Shown here: positions 38,703 through 51,486 of the stretch, one piece after another | How positions within the stretch are numbered: the first letter of the stretch is position 1 | Layout of the letters: each line of letters starts with the position of its first letter | Assembly (NCBI RefSeq): GCF_933775445.1 | Contig: NW_026089464.1 | Location: 372,001 to 436,000 of the forward strand | Origin: Argentina anserina | Lineage: Eukaryota; Streptophyta; Magnoliopsida; Rosales; Rosaceae | Reading direction: 5' to 3' | Length of the DNA stretch: 64,000 bases | The notes under the pieces: generated by a model | What the model was told of the DNA's origin: nothing | Seen by the model: only the letters and a program-made list of their open reading frames with translations | Databases searched by the model: none | Made by a program: the position numbers and the translations under genes

Positions 38703-38752
38703 TTGTATTTGAGAGTTTTGCAAGTGTGGGAGTGTGTTTCTTTCAAACTGAG

Positions 38753-39087
38753 TATCTTTACATCGTTTGCGTATCTTTACTATTCCAATTGTGTATCTTT
38801 ACATCGTTTGCGTATCTTTACTATTCCAATTGTGTATCTTTACATCGTTTGCGTATCTTTACTATTCCAATTGTGTATCTTTACTATTCCAATTGTGTAT
38901 CTTTACATCGTTTGCGTATCTTTACTATTCCAATTGTGTATCTTTACATCGTTTGCGTATCTTTACTATTCCAATTGTGTATATTTTCATTTCTTGTTTG
39001 AGTATCTTTCTGTAAGGCTTTCTGATGAGAGTTTCTATTGTATTTGAGAGTTTTGCAAGTGTGGGAGTGTGTTTCTTTCAAACTGAG
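38753..39087 (+). repeat. Longest unit seen, 335 bp
   Basis: Block order is A-B-A-B-A-B-B-A-B-A-B-C-D: five AB pairs plus one extra B. The predicted length, 5 x 41 + 22 + 23 + 85 = 335, matches the anchor spacing 38,703 to 39,038. C is the TATATTTTC variant and D the GATGAGAG variant, as in other expanded units, so expanded heads are linked to one C/D haplotype. Confidence 0.85.
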
Positions 39088-39720
39088 TATCTTTACATCG
39101 TTTGCGTATCTTTACTATTCCAATTGTGTATCTTTTCATTTCTCGTTTGAGTATCTTTCTGTAAGGCTTCTGATGCGAGTTTCTATTGTATTTGAGAGTT
39201 TTGCAAGTGTGGGAGTGTGTTTCTTTCAAACTGAGTATCTTTACATCGTTTGCGTATCTTTACTATTCCAATTGTGTATCTTTTCATTTCTCGTTTGAGT
39301 ATCTTTCTGTAAGGCTTCTGATGCGAGTTTCTATTGTATTTGAGAGTTTTGCAAGTGTGGGAGTGTGTTTCTTTCAAACTGAATATCTTTACATCGTTTG
39401 CGTATCTTTACTATTCCAATTGTGTATCTTTTCATTTCTCGTTTGAGTATCTTTCTGTAAGGCTTCTGATACGAGTTTCTATTGTATTTGAGAGTTTTGC
39501 AAGTGTGGGAGTGTGTTTCTTTCAAACTGAGTATCTTTACATCGTTTGCGTATCTTTACTATTCCAATTGTGTATCTTTACATCGTTTGCGTATCTTTAC
39601 TATTCCAATTGTGTATCTTTTCATTTCTCGTTTGAGTATCTTTCTGTAAGGCTTCTGATGCGAGTTTCTATTGTATTTGAGAGTTTTGCAAGTGTGGGAG
39701 TGTGTTTCTTTCAAACTGAG

Positions 39721-39799
39721 TATCTTTACATCGTTTGCGTATCTTTACTATTCCAATTGTGTATCTTTACATCGTTTGTGTATCTTTACATCGTTTGCG
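39721..39799 (+). repeat. A-B-A*-A block order with hybrid A* block
   Basis: Blocks here are A 39,721-39,739, B 39,740-39,761, A* 39,762-39,780 and A 39,781-39,799, followed by B. A* ends CGTTTGTG, combining an A body with the GTG end typical of B. Direct A-A adjacency occurs nowhere else I looked. The simplest reading is an exchange between the end of an A and the end of a B, which share a G-G ending and the following TATCTTT. Confidence 0.8.
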
Positions 39800-39920
39800 T
39801 ATCTTTACTATTCCAATTGTGTATCTTTACATCGTTTGCGTATCTTTACTATTCCAATTGTGTATCTTTTCCTTTCTCGTTTGAGTATCTTTCTGTAAGG
39901 CTTTCTGATGCGAGTTTCTA

Positions 39921-42900
39921 TTGTATTTGAGAGTTTTGCAAGTGTGGGAGTGTGTTTCTTTCAAACTGAATATCTTTACATCGTTTGCGTATCTTTACTA
40001 TTCCAATTGTGTATCTTTTCATTTCTCGTTTGAGTATCTTTCTGTAAGGCTTCTGATTCGAGTTTCTATTGTATTTGAGAGTTTTGCAAGTGTGGGAGTG
40101 TGTTTCTTTCAATCTGAGTATCTTTACATCGTTTGCGTATCTTTACTATTCCAATTGTGTATCTTTTCATTTCTCGTTTGAGTATCTTTCTGTAAGGCTT
40201 CTGATTCGAGTTTCTATTGTATTTGAGAGTTTTGCAAGTGTGGGAGTGTGTTTCTTTCAATCTGAGTATCTTTACATCGTTTGCGTATCTTTACTATTCC
40301 AATTGTGTATCTTTTCATTTCTCGTTTGAGTATCTTTCTGTAAGGCTTCTGATGCGAGTTTCTATTGTATTTGAGAGTTTTGCAAGTGTGGGAGTGTGTT
40401 TCTTTCAAACTGAGTATCTTTACATCGTTTGCGTATCTTTACTATTCCAGTTGTGTATCTTTACATCGTTTGCGTATCTTTACTATTCCAATTGTGTATC
40501 TTTTCCTTTCTCGTTTGAGTATCTTTCTGTAAGGCTTTCTGATGCGAGTTTCTATTGTATTTGAGAGTTTTGCAAGTGTGGGAGTGTGTTTCTTTCAAAC
40601 TGAATATCTTTACATCGTTTGCGTATCTTTACTATTCCAATTGTGTATCTTTTCATTTCTCGTTTGAGTATCTTTCTGTAAGGCTTCTGATTCGAATTTC
40701 TATTGTATTTGAGAGTTTTGCAAGTGTGGGAGTGTGTTTCTTTCAATCTGAGTATCTTTACATCGTTTGCGTATCTTTACTATTCCAATTGTGTATCTTT
40801 TCATTTCTCGTTTGAGTATCTTTCTGTAAGGCTTCTGATGCGAGTTTCTATTGTATTTGAGAGTTTTGCAAGTGTGGGAGTGTGTTTCTTTCAAACTGAG
40901 TATCTTTACATCGTTTGCGTATCTTTACTATTCCAATTGTGTATCTTTACATCGTTTGCGTATCTTTACTATTCCAATTGTGTATCTTTTCATTTCTCGT
41001 TTGAGTATCTTTCTGTAAGGCTTTCTGATGCGAGTTTCTATTGTATTTGAGAGTTTTGCAAGTGTGGGAGTGTGTTTCTTTCAAACTGAATATCTTTACA
41101 TCGTTTGCGTATCTTTACTATTCCAATTGTGTATCTTTTCATTTCTCGTTTGAGTATCTTTCTGTAAGGCTTCTGATACGAGTTTCTATTGTATTTGAGA
41201 GTTTTGCAAGTGTGGGAGTGTGTTTCTTTCAAACTGAGTATCTTTACATCGTTTGCGTATCTTTACTATTCCAATTGTGTATCTTTACATCGTTTGCGTA
41301 TCTTTACTATTCCAATTGTGTATCTTTTCATTTCTCGTTTGAGTATCTTTCTGTAAGGCTTTCTGATGCGAGTTTCTATTGTATTTGAGAGTTTTGCAAG
41401 TGTGGGAGTGTGTTTCTTTCAAACTGAGTATCTTTACATCGTTTGCGTATCTTTACTATTCCAATTGTGTATCTTTTCATTTCTCGTTTGAGTATCTTTC
41501 TGTAAGGCTTCTGATGCGAGTTTTTATTGAATTTGAGAGTTTTGCAAGTGTGGGAGTGTGTTTCTTTCAAACTGAGTATCTTTACATCGTTTGCGTATCT
41601 TTACTATTCCAATTGTGTATCTTTACATCGTTTGCGTATCTTTACTATTCCAATTGTGTATCTTTACTATTCCAATTGTGTATCTTTACTATTCCAATTG
41701 TGTATCTTTACATCGTTTGCGTATCTTTACTATTCCAATTGTGTATCTTTACATCGTTTGCGTATCTTTACTATTCCAATTGTGTATATTTTCATTTCTT
41801 GTTTGAGTATCTTTCTGTAAGGCTTTCTGATGAGAGTTTCTATTGTATTTGAGAGTTTTGCAAGTGTGGGAGTGTGTTTCTTTCAAACTGAGTATCTTTA
41901 CATCGTTTGCGTATCTTTACTATTCCAATTGTGTATCTTTTCATTTCTCGTTTGAGTATCTTTCTGTAAGGCTTCTGATTCGAGTTTCTATTGTATTTGA
42001 GAGTTTTGCAAGTGTGGGAGTGTGTTTCTTTCAATCTGAGTATCTTTACATCGTTTGCGTATCTTTACTATTCCAATTGTGTATCTTTTCATTTCTCGTT
42101 TGAGTATCTTTCTGTAAGGCTTCTGATGCGAGTTTCTATTGTATTTGAGAGTTTTGCAAGTGTGGGAGTGTGTTTCTTTCAAACTGAGTATCTTTACATC
42201 GTTTGCGTATCTTTACTATTCCAATTGTGTATCTTTACATCGTTTGCGTATCTTTACTATTCCAATTGTGTATCTTTTCCTTTCTCGTTTGAGTATCTTT
42301 CTGTAAGGCTTTCTGATGCGAGTTTCTATTGTATTTGAGAGTTTTGCAAGTGTGGGAGTGTGTTTCTTTCAAACTGAATATCTTTACATCGTTTGCGTAT
42401 CTTTACTATTCCAATTGTGTATCTTTTCATTTCTCGTTTGAGTATCTTTCTGTAAGGCTTCTGATTCGAATTTCTATTGTATTTGAGAGTTTTGCAAGTG
42501 TGGGAGTGTGTTTCTTTCAATCTGAGTATCTTTACATCGTTTGCGTATCTTTACTATTCCAATTGTGTATCTTTTCATTTCTCGTTTGAGTATCTTTCTG
42601 TAAGGCTTCTGATGCGAGTTTCTATTGTATTTGAGAGTTTTGCAAGTGTGGGAGTGTGTTTCTTTCAAACTGAGTATCTTTACATCGTTTGCGTATCTTT
42701 ACTATTCCAATTGTGTATCTTTACATCGTTTGCGTATCTTTACTATTCCAATTGTGTATCTTTTCATTTCTCGTTTGAGTATCTTTCTGTAAGGCTTTCT
42801 GATGCGAGTTTCTATTGTATTTGAGTGTTTTGCAAGTGTGAGAGTGTGTTTCTTTCAAACTGAATATCTTTACATCGTTTGCGTATCTTTACTATTCCAA

Positions 42901-44290
42901 TTGTGTATCTTTTCATTTCTCGTTTGAGTATCTTTCTGTAAGGCTTCTGATACGAGTTTCTATTGTATTTGAGAGTTTTGCAAGTGTGGGAGTGTGTTTC
43001 TTTCAAACTGAGTATCTTTACATCGTTTGCGTATCTTTACTATTCCAATTGTGTATCTTTACATCGTTTGCGTATCTTTACTATTCCAATTGTGTATCTT
43101 TTCATTTCTCGTTTGAGTATCTTTCTGTAAGGCTTTCTGATGCGAGTTTCTATTGTATTTGAGAGTTTTGCAAGTGTGGGAGTGTGTTTCTTTCAAACTG
43201 AGTATCTTTACATCGTTTGCGTATCTTTACTATTCCAATTGTGTATCTTTTCATTTCTCGTTTGAGTATCTTTCTGTAAGGCTTCTGATGCGAGTTTTTA
43301 TTGAATTTGAGAGTTTTGCAAGTGTGGGAGTGTGTTTCTTTCAAACTGAGTATCTTTACATCGTTTGCGTATCTTTACTATTCCAATTGTGTATCTTTAC
43401 ATCGTTTGCGTATCTTTACTATTCCAATTGTGTATCTTTACTATTCCAATTGTGTATCTTTACTATTCCAATTGTGTATCTTTACATCGTTTGCGTATCT
43501 TTACTATTCCAATTGTGTATCTTTACATCGTTTGCGTATCTTTACTATTCCAATTGTGTATATTTTCATTTCTTGTTTGAGTATCTTTCTGTAAGGCTTT
43601 CTGATGAGAGTTTCTATTGTATTTGAGAGTTTTGCAAGTGTGGGAGTGTGTTTCTTTCAAACTGAGTATCTTTACATCGTTTGCGTATCTTTACTATTCC
43701 AATTGTGTATCTTTTCATTTCTCGTTTGAGTATCTTTCTGTAAGGCTTTTGATGCGAGTTTCTATTGTATTTGAGAGTTTTGCAAGTGTGGGAGTGTGTT
43801 TCTTTCAAACTGAGTATCTTTACATGGTTTGCGTATCTTTACTATTCCAATTGTGTATCTTTTCATTTCTCGTTTGAGTATCTTTCTGTAAGGCTTCTGA
43901 TGCGAGTTTCTATTGTATTTGAGAGTTTTGCAAGTCTGGGAGTGTGTTTCTTTCAAACTGAGTATTTTTACATCGTTTGCGTATCTTTACTATTCCAATT
44001 GTGTATCTTTACATCGTTTGCGTATCTTTACTATTCCAATTGTGTATCTTTTCCTTTCTCGTTTGAGTATCTTTCTGTAAGGCTTTCTGATGCGAGTTTC
44101 TATTGTATTTGAGAGTTTTGCAAGTGTGGGAGTGTGTTTCTTTCAAACTGAATATCTTTACATCGTTTGCGTATCATTACTATTCCAATTGTGTATCTTT
44201 TCATTTCTCGTTTGAGTATCTTTCTGTAAGGCTTCTGATTCGAGTTTCTATTGTATTTGAGAGTTTTGCAAGTGTGGGAGTGTGTTTCTT
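39921..44290 (+). repeat. 4.4-kb segment duplicated at 46,618-50,987 (offset 6,697)
   Basis: Anchors from 39,921 to 44,103 recur 6,697 bp later. Shared rare variants include ATTCCAGTTG (40,450 and 47,147), GAGTGTTTTGC with TGTGAGAGTG (from 42,825 and 49,522), ACATGGTTTG (43,822 and 50,519), CAAGTCTGGG and GTATCATTAC. The second copy has private changes, TCGTTTAAG and GTAATGC near 47,700-47,720 and TCGTTTTAG near 48,035. The first part (39,921-41,400) is itself related to 31,816-33,290 at offset 8,105. Confidence 0.87.
41577..41892 (+). repeat. 316-bp expanded unit, type example
   Basis: Block order is A-B-A-B-B-B-A-B-A-B-C-D, with three adjacent B blocks in the middle, the TATATTTTC form of C and the GATGAGAG form of D. 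Predicted length 4 x 41 + 2 x 22 + 23 + 85 = 316 matches. The same 316-bp unit recurs after anchors 43,301, 45,668, 48,224, 49,998, 54,370 and 56,226. It is the commonest expanded unit in the right half of the array and is absent left of 41 kb. Confidence 0.85.
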
Positions 44291-47200
44291 TCAAACTGAA
44301 TATCTTTACATCGTTTGCGTATCTTTACTATTCCAATTGTGTATCTTTTCATTTCTCGTTTGAGTATCTTTCTGTAAGGCTTCTGATTCGAGTTTCTATT
44401 GTATTTGAGAGTTTTGCAAGTGTGGGAGTGTGTTTCTTTCAATCTGAGTATCTTTACATCGTTTGCGTATCTTTACTATTCCAATTGTGTATCTTTTCAT
44501 TTCTCGTTTGAGTATCTTTCTGTAAGGCTTCTGATTCGAATTTCTATTGTATTTGAGAGTTTTGCAAGTGTGGGAGTGTGTTTCTTTCAATCTGAGTATC
44601 TTTACATCGTTTGCGTATCTTTACTATTCCAATTGTGTATCTTTTCATTTCTCGTTTGAGTATCTTTCTGTAAGGCTTCTGATGCGAGTTTCTATTGTAT
44701 TTGAGAGTTTTGCAAGTGTGGGAGTGTGTTTCTTTCAAACTGAGTATCTTTACATCGTTTGCGTATCTTTACTATTCCAATTGTGTATCTTTACATCGTT
44801 TGCGTATCTTTACTATTCCAATTGTGTATCTTTTCATTTCTCGTTTGAGTATCTTTCTGTAAGGCTTTCTGATGCGAGTTTCTATTGTATTTGAGAGTTT
44901 TGCAAGTGTGGGAGTGTGTTTCTTTCAAACTGAATATCTTTACATCGTTTGCGTATCTTTACTATTCCAATTGTGTATCTTTTCATTTCTCGTTTGAGTA
45001 TCTTTCTGTAAGGCTTCTGATACGAGTTTCTATTGTATTTGAGAGTTTTGCAAGTGTGGGAGTGTGTTTCTTTCAAACTGAGTATCTTTACATCGTTTGC
45101 GTATCTTTACTATTCCAATTGTGTATCTTTTCATTTCTCGTTTGAGTATCTTTCTGTAAGGCTTTCTGATGCGAGTTTCTATTGTATTTGAGTGTTTTGC
45201 AAGTGTGAGAGTGTGTTTCTTTCAAACTGAATATCTTTACATCGTTTGCGTATCTTTACTATTCCAATTGTGTATCTTTTCATTTCTCGTTTGAGTATCT
45301 TTCTGTAAGGCTTCTGATACGAGTTTCTATTGTATTTGAGAGTTTTGCAAGTGTGGGAGTGTGTTTCTTTCAAACTGAGTATCTTTACATCGTTTGCGTA
45401 TCTTTACTATTCCAATTGTGTATCTTTACATCGTTTGCGTATCTTTACTATTCCAATTGTGTATCTTTTCATTTCTCGTTTGAGTATCTTTCTGTAAGGC
45501 TTTCTGATGCGAGTTTCTATTGTATTTGAGAGTTTTGCAAGTGTGGGAGTGTGTTTCTTTCAAACTGAGTATCTTTACATCGTTTGCGTATCTTTACTAT
45601 TCCAATTGTGTATCTTTTCATTTCTCGTTTGAGTATCTTTCTGTAAGGCTTCTGATGCGAGTTTTTATTGAATTTGAGAGTTTTGCAAGTGTGGGAGTGT
45701 GTTTCTTTCAAACTGAGTATCTTTACATCGTTTGCGTATCTTTACTATTCCAATTGTGTATCTTTACATCGTTTGCGTATCTTTACTATTCCAATTGTGT
45801 ATCTTTACTATTCCAATTGTGTATCTTTACTATTCCAATTGTGTATCTTTACATCGTTTGCGTATCTTTACTATTCCAATTGTGTATCTTTACATCGTTT
45901 GCGTATCTTTACTATTCCAATTGTGTATATTTTCATTTCTTGTTTGAGTATCTTTCTGTAAGGCTTTCTGATGAGAGTTTCTATTGTATTTGAGAGTTTT
46001 GCAAGTGTGGGAGTGTGTTTCTTTCAAACTGAGTATCTTTACATCGTTTGCGTATCTTTACTATTCCAATTGTGTATCTTTTCATTTCTCGTTTGAGTAT
46101 CTTTCTGTAAGGCTTTTGATGCGAGTTTCTATTGTATTTGAGAGTTTTGCAAGTGTGGGAGTGTGTTTCTTTCAAACTGAGTATCTTTACATGGTTTGCG
46201 TATCTTTACTATTCCAATTGTGTATCTTTTCATTTCTCGTTTGAGTATCTTTCTGTAAGGCTTCTGATGCGAGTTTCTATTGTATTTGAGAGTTTTGCAA
46301 GTCTGGGAGTGTGTTTCTTTCAAACTGAGTATTTTTACATCGTTTGCGTATCTTTACTATTCCAATTGTGTATCTTTACATCGTTTGCGTATCTTTACTA
46401 TTCCAATTGTGTATCTTTTCCTTTCTCGTTTGAGTATCTTTCTGTAAGGCTTTCTGATGCGAGTTTCTATTGTATTTGAGAGTTTTGCAAGTGTGGGAGT
46501 GTGTTTCTTTCAAACTGAATATCTTTACATCTTTTGCGTATCATTACTATTCCAATTGTGTATCTTTTCATTTCTCGTTTGAGTATCTTTCTGTAAGGCT
46601 TCTGATTCGAGTTTCTATTGTATTTGAGAGTTTTGCAAGTGTGGGAGTGTGTTTCTTTCAAACTGAATATCTTTACATCGTTTGCGTATCTTTACTATTC
46701 CAATTGTGTATCTTTTCATTTCTCGTTTGAGTATCTTTCTGTAAGGCTTCTGATTCGAGTTTCTATTGTATTTGAGAGTTTTGCAAGTGTGGGAGTGTGT
46801 TTCTTTCAATCTGAGTATCTTTACATCGTTTGCGTATCTTTACTATTCCAATTGTGTATCTTTTCATTTCTCGTTTGAGTATCTTTCTGTAAGGCTTCTG
46901 ATTCGAGTTTCTATTGTATTTGAGAGTTTTGCAAGTGTGGGAGTGTGTTTCTTTCAATCTGAGTATCTTTACATCGTTTGCGTATCTTTACTATTCCAAT
47001 TGTGTATCTTTTCATTTCTCGTTTGAGTATCTTTCTGTAAGGCTTCTGATGCGAGTTTCTATTGTATTTGAGAGTTTTGCAAGTGTGGGAGTGTGTTTCT
47101 TTCAAACTGAGTATCTTTACATCGTTTGCGTATCTTTACTATTCCAGTTGTGTATCTTTACATCGTTTGCGTATCTTTACTATTCCAATTGTGTATCTTT

Positions 47201-47380
47201 TCCTTTCTCGTTTGAGTATCTTTCTGTAAGGCTTTCTGATGCGAGTTTCTATTGTATTTGAGAGTTTTGCAAGTGTGGGAGTGTGTTTCTTTCAAACTGA
47301 ATATCTTTACATCGTTTGCGTATCTTTACTATTCCAATTGTGTATCTTTTCATTTCTCGTTTGAGTATCTTTCTGTAAGG
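42815..47380 (+). repeat. Tandem higher-order repeat, period 2,367 bp
   Basis: Copies start at 42,815 and 45,182. Anchors 43,153; 43,301; 43,617; 43,765; 44,103; 44,251; 44,399; 44,547 and 44,885 map to 45,520; 45,668; 45,984; 46,132; 46,470; 46,618; 46,766; 46,914 and 47,252. Tracers are ACATGGTTTG (43,822/46,189), GTCTGGGAG, GTATTTTTAC and GTATCATTAC. The second copy alone has ACATCTTTTGCG near 46,530, so it mutated after the duplication. Confidence 0.87.
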
Positions 47381-50300
47381 CTTCTGATTCGAATTTCTAT
47401 TGTATTTGAGAGTTTTGCAAGTGTGGGAGTGTGTTTCTTTCAATCTGAGTATCTTTACATCGTTTGCGTATCTTTACTATTCCAATTGTGTATCTTTTCA
47501 TTTCTCGTTTGAGTATCTTTCTGTAAGGCTTCTGATGCGAGTTTCTATTGTATTTGAGAGTTTTGCAAGTGTGGGAGTGTGTTTCTTTCAAACTGAGTAT
47601 CTTTACATCGTTTGCGTATCTTTACTATTCCAATTGTGTATCTTTACATCGTTTGCGTATCTTTACTATTCCAATTGTGTATCTTTTCATTTCTCGTTTA
47701 AGTATCTTTCTGTAATGCTTTCTGATGCGAGTTTCTATTGTATTTGAGAGTTTTGCAAGTGTGGGAGTGTGTTTCTTTCAAACTGAATATCTTTACATCG
47801 TTTGCGTATCTTTACTATTCCAATTGTGTATCTTTTCATTTCTCGTTTGAGTATCTTTCTGTAAGGCTTCTGATACGAGTTTCTATTGTATTTGAGAGTT
47901 TTGCAAGTGTGGGAGTGTGTTTCTTTCAAACTGAGTATCTTTACATCGTTTGCGTATCTTTACTATTCCAATTGTGTATCTTTACATCGTTTGCGTATCT
48001 TTACTATTCCAATTGTGTATCTTTTCATTTCTCGTTTTAGTATCTTTCTGTAAGGCTTTCTGATGCGAGTTTCTATTGTATTTGAGAGTTTTGCAAGTGT
48101 GGGAGTGTGTTTCTTTCAAACTGAGTATCTTTACATCGTTTGCGTATCTTTACTATTCCAATTGTGTATCTTTTCATTTCTCGTTTGAGTATCTTTCTGT
48201 AAGGCTTCTGATGCGAGTTTTTATTGAATTTGAGAGTTTTGCAAGTGTGGGAGTGTGTTTCTTTCAAACTGAGTATCTTTACATCGTTTGCGTATCTTTA
48301 CTATTCCAATTGTGTATCTTTACATCGTTTGCGTATCTTTACTATTCCAATTGTGTATCTTTACTATTCCAATTGTGTATCTTTACTATTCCAATTGTGT
48401 ATCTTTACATCGTTTGCGTATCTTTACTATTCCAATTGTGTATCTTTACATCGTTTGCGTATCTTTACTATTCCAATTGTGTATATTTTCATTTCTTGTT
48501 TGAGTATCTTTCTGTAAGGCTTTCTGATGAGAGTTTCTATTGTATTTGAGAGTTTTGCAAGTGTGGGAGTGTGTTTCTTTCAAACTGAGTATCTTTACAT
48601 CGTTTGCGTATCTTTACTATTCCAATTGTGTATCTTTTCATTTCTCGTTTGAGTATCTTTCTGTAAGGCTTCTGATTCGAGTTTCTATTGTATTTGAGAG
48701 TTTTGCAAGTGTGGGAGTGTGTTTCTTTCAATCTGAGTATCTTTACATCGTTTGCGTATCTTTACTATTCCAATTGTGTATCTTTTCATTTCTCGTTTGA
48801 GTATCTTTCTGTAAGGCTTCTGATGCGAGTTTCTATTGTATTTGAGAGTTTTGCAAGTGTGGGAGTGTGTTTCTTTCAAACTGAGTATCTTTACATCGTT
48901 TGCGTATCTTTACTATTCCAATTGTGTATCTTTACATCGTTTGCGTATCTTTACTATTCCAATTGTGTATCTTTTCCTTTCTCGTTTGAGTATCTTTCTG
49001 TAAGGCTTTCTGATGCGAGTTTCTATTGTATTTGAGAGTTTTGCAAGTGTGGGAGTGTGTTTCTTTCAAACTGAATATCTTTACATCGTTTGCGTATCTT
49101 TACTATTCCAATTGTGTATCTTTTCATTTCTCGTTTGAGTATCTTTCTGTAAGGCTTCTGATTCGAATTTCTATTGTATTTGAGAGTTTTGCAAGTGTGG
49201 GAGTGTGTTTCTTTCAATCTGAGTATCTTTACATCGTTTGCGTATCTTTACTATTCCAATTGTGTATCTTTTCATTTCTCGTTTGAGTATCTTTCTGTAA
49301 GGCTTCTGATGCGAGTTTCTATTGTATTTGAGAGTTTTGCAAGTGTGGGAGTGTGTTTCTTTCAAACTGAGTATCTTTACATCGTTTGCGTATCTTTACT
49401 ATTCCAATTGTGTATCTTTACATCGTTTGCGTATCTTTACTATTCCAATTGTGTATCTTTTCATTTCTCGTTTGAGTATCTTTCTGTAAGGCTTTCTGAT
49501 GCGAGTTTCTATTGTATTTGAGTGTTTTGCAAGTGTGAGAGTGTGTTTCTTTCAAACTGAATATCTTTACATCGTTTGCGTATCTTTACTATTCCAATTG
49601 TGTATCTTTTCATTTCTCGTTTGAGTATCTTTCTGTAAGGCTTCTGATACGAGTTTCTATTGTATTTGAGAGTTTTGCAAGTGTGGGAGTGTGTTTCTTT
49701 CAAACTGAGTATCTTTACATCGTTTGCGTATCTTTACTATTCCAATTGTGTATCTTTACATCGTTTGCGTATCTTTACTATTCCAATTGTGTATCTTTTC
49801 ATTTCTCGTTTGAGTATCTTTCTGTAAGGCTTTCTGATGCGAGTTTCTATTGTATTTGAGAGTTTTGCAAGTGTGGGAGTGTGTTTCTTTCAAACTGAGT
49901 ATCTTTACATCGTTTGCGTATCTTTACTATTCCAATTGTGTATCTTTTCATTTCTCGTTTGAGTATCTTTCTGTAAGGCTTCTGATGCGAGTTTTTATTG
50001 AATTTGAGAGTTTTGCAAGTGTGGGAGTGTGTTTCTTTCAAACTGAGTATCTTTACATCGTTTGCGTATCTTTACTATTCCAATTGTGTATCTTTACATC
50101 GTTTGCGTATCTTTACTATTCCAATTGTGTATCTTTACTATTCCAATTGTGTATCTTTACTATTCCAATTGTGTATCTTTACATCGTTTGCGTATCTTTA
50201 CTATTCCAATTGTGTATCTTTACATCGTTTGCGTATCTTTACTATTCCAATTGTGTATATTTTCATTTCTTGTTTGAGTATCTTTCTGTAAGGCTTTCTG

Positions 50301-51293
50301 ATGAGAGTTTCTATTGTATTTGAGAGTTTTGCAAGTGTGGGAGTGTGTTTCTTTCAAACTGAGTATCTTTACATCGTTTGCGTATCTTTACTATTCCAAT
50401 TGTGTATCTTTTCATTTCTCGTTTGAGTATCTTTCTGTAAGGCTTTTGATGCGAGTTTCTATTGTATTTGAGAGTTTTGCAAGTGTGGGAGTGTGTTTCT
50501 TTCAAACTGAGTATCTTTACATGGTTTGCGTATCTTTACTATTCCAATTGTGTATCTTTTCATTTCTCGTTTGAGTATCTTTCTGTAAGGCTTCTGATGC
50601 GAGTTTCTATTGTATTTGAGAGTTTTGCAAGTCTGGGAGTGTGTTTCTTTCAAACTGAGTATTTTTACATCGTTTGCGTATCTTTACTATTCCAATTGTG
50701 TATCTTTACATCGTTTGCGTATCTTTACTATTCCAATTGTGTATCTTTTCCTTTCTCGTTTGAGTATCTTTCTGTAAGGCTTTCTGATGCGAGTTTCTAT
50801 TGTATTTGAGAGTTTTGCAAGTGTGGGAGTGTGTTTCTTTCAAACTGAATATCTTTACATCGTTTGCGTATCATTACTATTCCAATTGTGTATCTTTTCA
50901 TTTCTCGTTTGAGTATCTTTCTGTAAGGCTTCTGATTCGAGTTTCTATTGTATTTGAGAGTTTTGCAAGTGTGGGAGTGTGTTTCTTTCAATCTGAGTAT
51001 CTTTACATCGTTTGCGTATCTTTACTATTCCAATTGTGTATCTTTTCATTTCTCGTTTGAGTATCTTTCTGTAAGGCTTCTGATGCGAGTTTCTATTGTA
51101 TTTGAGAGTTTTGCAAGTGTGGGAGTGTGTTTCTTTCAAACTGAGTATCTTTACATCGTTTGCGTATCTTCACTATTCCAATTGTGTATCTTTTCATTTC
51201 TCGTTTGAGTATCTTTCTGTAAAGCTTCTGATACGAGTTTCTATTGTATTTGAGAGTTTTGCAAGTGTGGGAGTGTGTTTCTTTCAAACTGAG

Positions 51294-51486
51294 TATCTTT
51301 ACATCGTTTGCGTATCTTTACTATTCCAATTGTGTATCTTTTCATTTCTCGTTTGAGTATCTTTACTATTCCAATTGTGTATCTTTTCATTTCTCGTTTG
51401 AGTATCTTTCTGTAAGGCTTCTGATGCGAGTTTCTATTGTATTTGAGAGTTTTGCAAGTGTGGGAGTGTGTTTCTTTCAAACTGAG
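51294..51486 (+). repeat. Unit with duplicated BC (A-B-C-B-C-D)
   Basis: Blocks are A 51,294-51,312, B 51,313-51,334, C 51,335-51,357, B 51,358-51,379, C 51,380-51,402 and D 51,403-51,486. This 193-bp unit expands through a 45-bp BC pair instead of the usual AB or B. I find no other example, so it is a solitary slippage product that has not been amplified. Confidence 0.85.

Noticed and set aside
39921..50987. Assembly artefact as the explanation for long near-identical blocks
   Set aside because: Copies carry private substitutions (for example near 46,530, 47,700 and 48,035), so they are not literal duplicates of one read path. Over-collapse or copy-number error cannot be excluded without reads.
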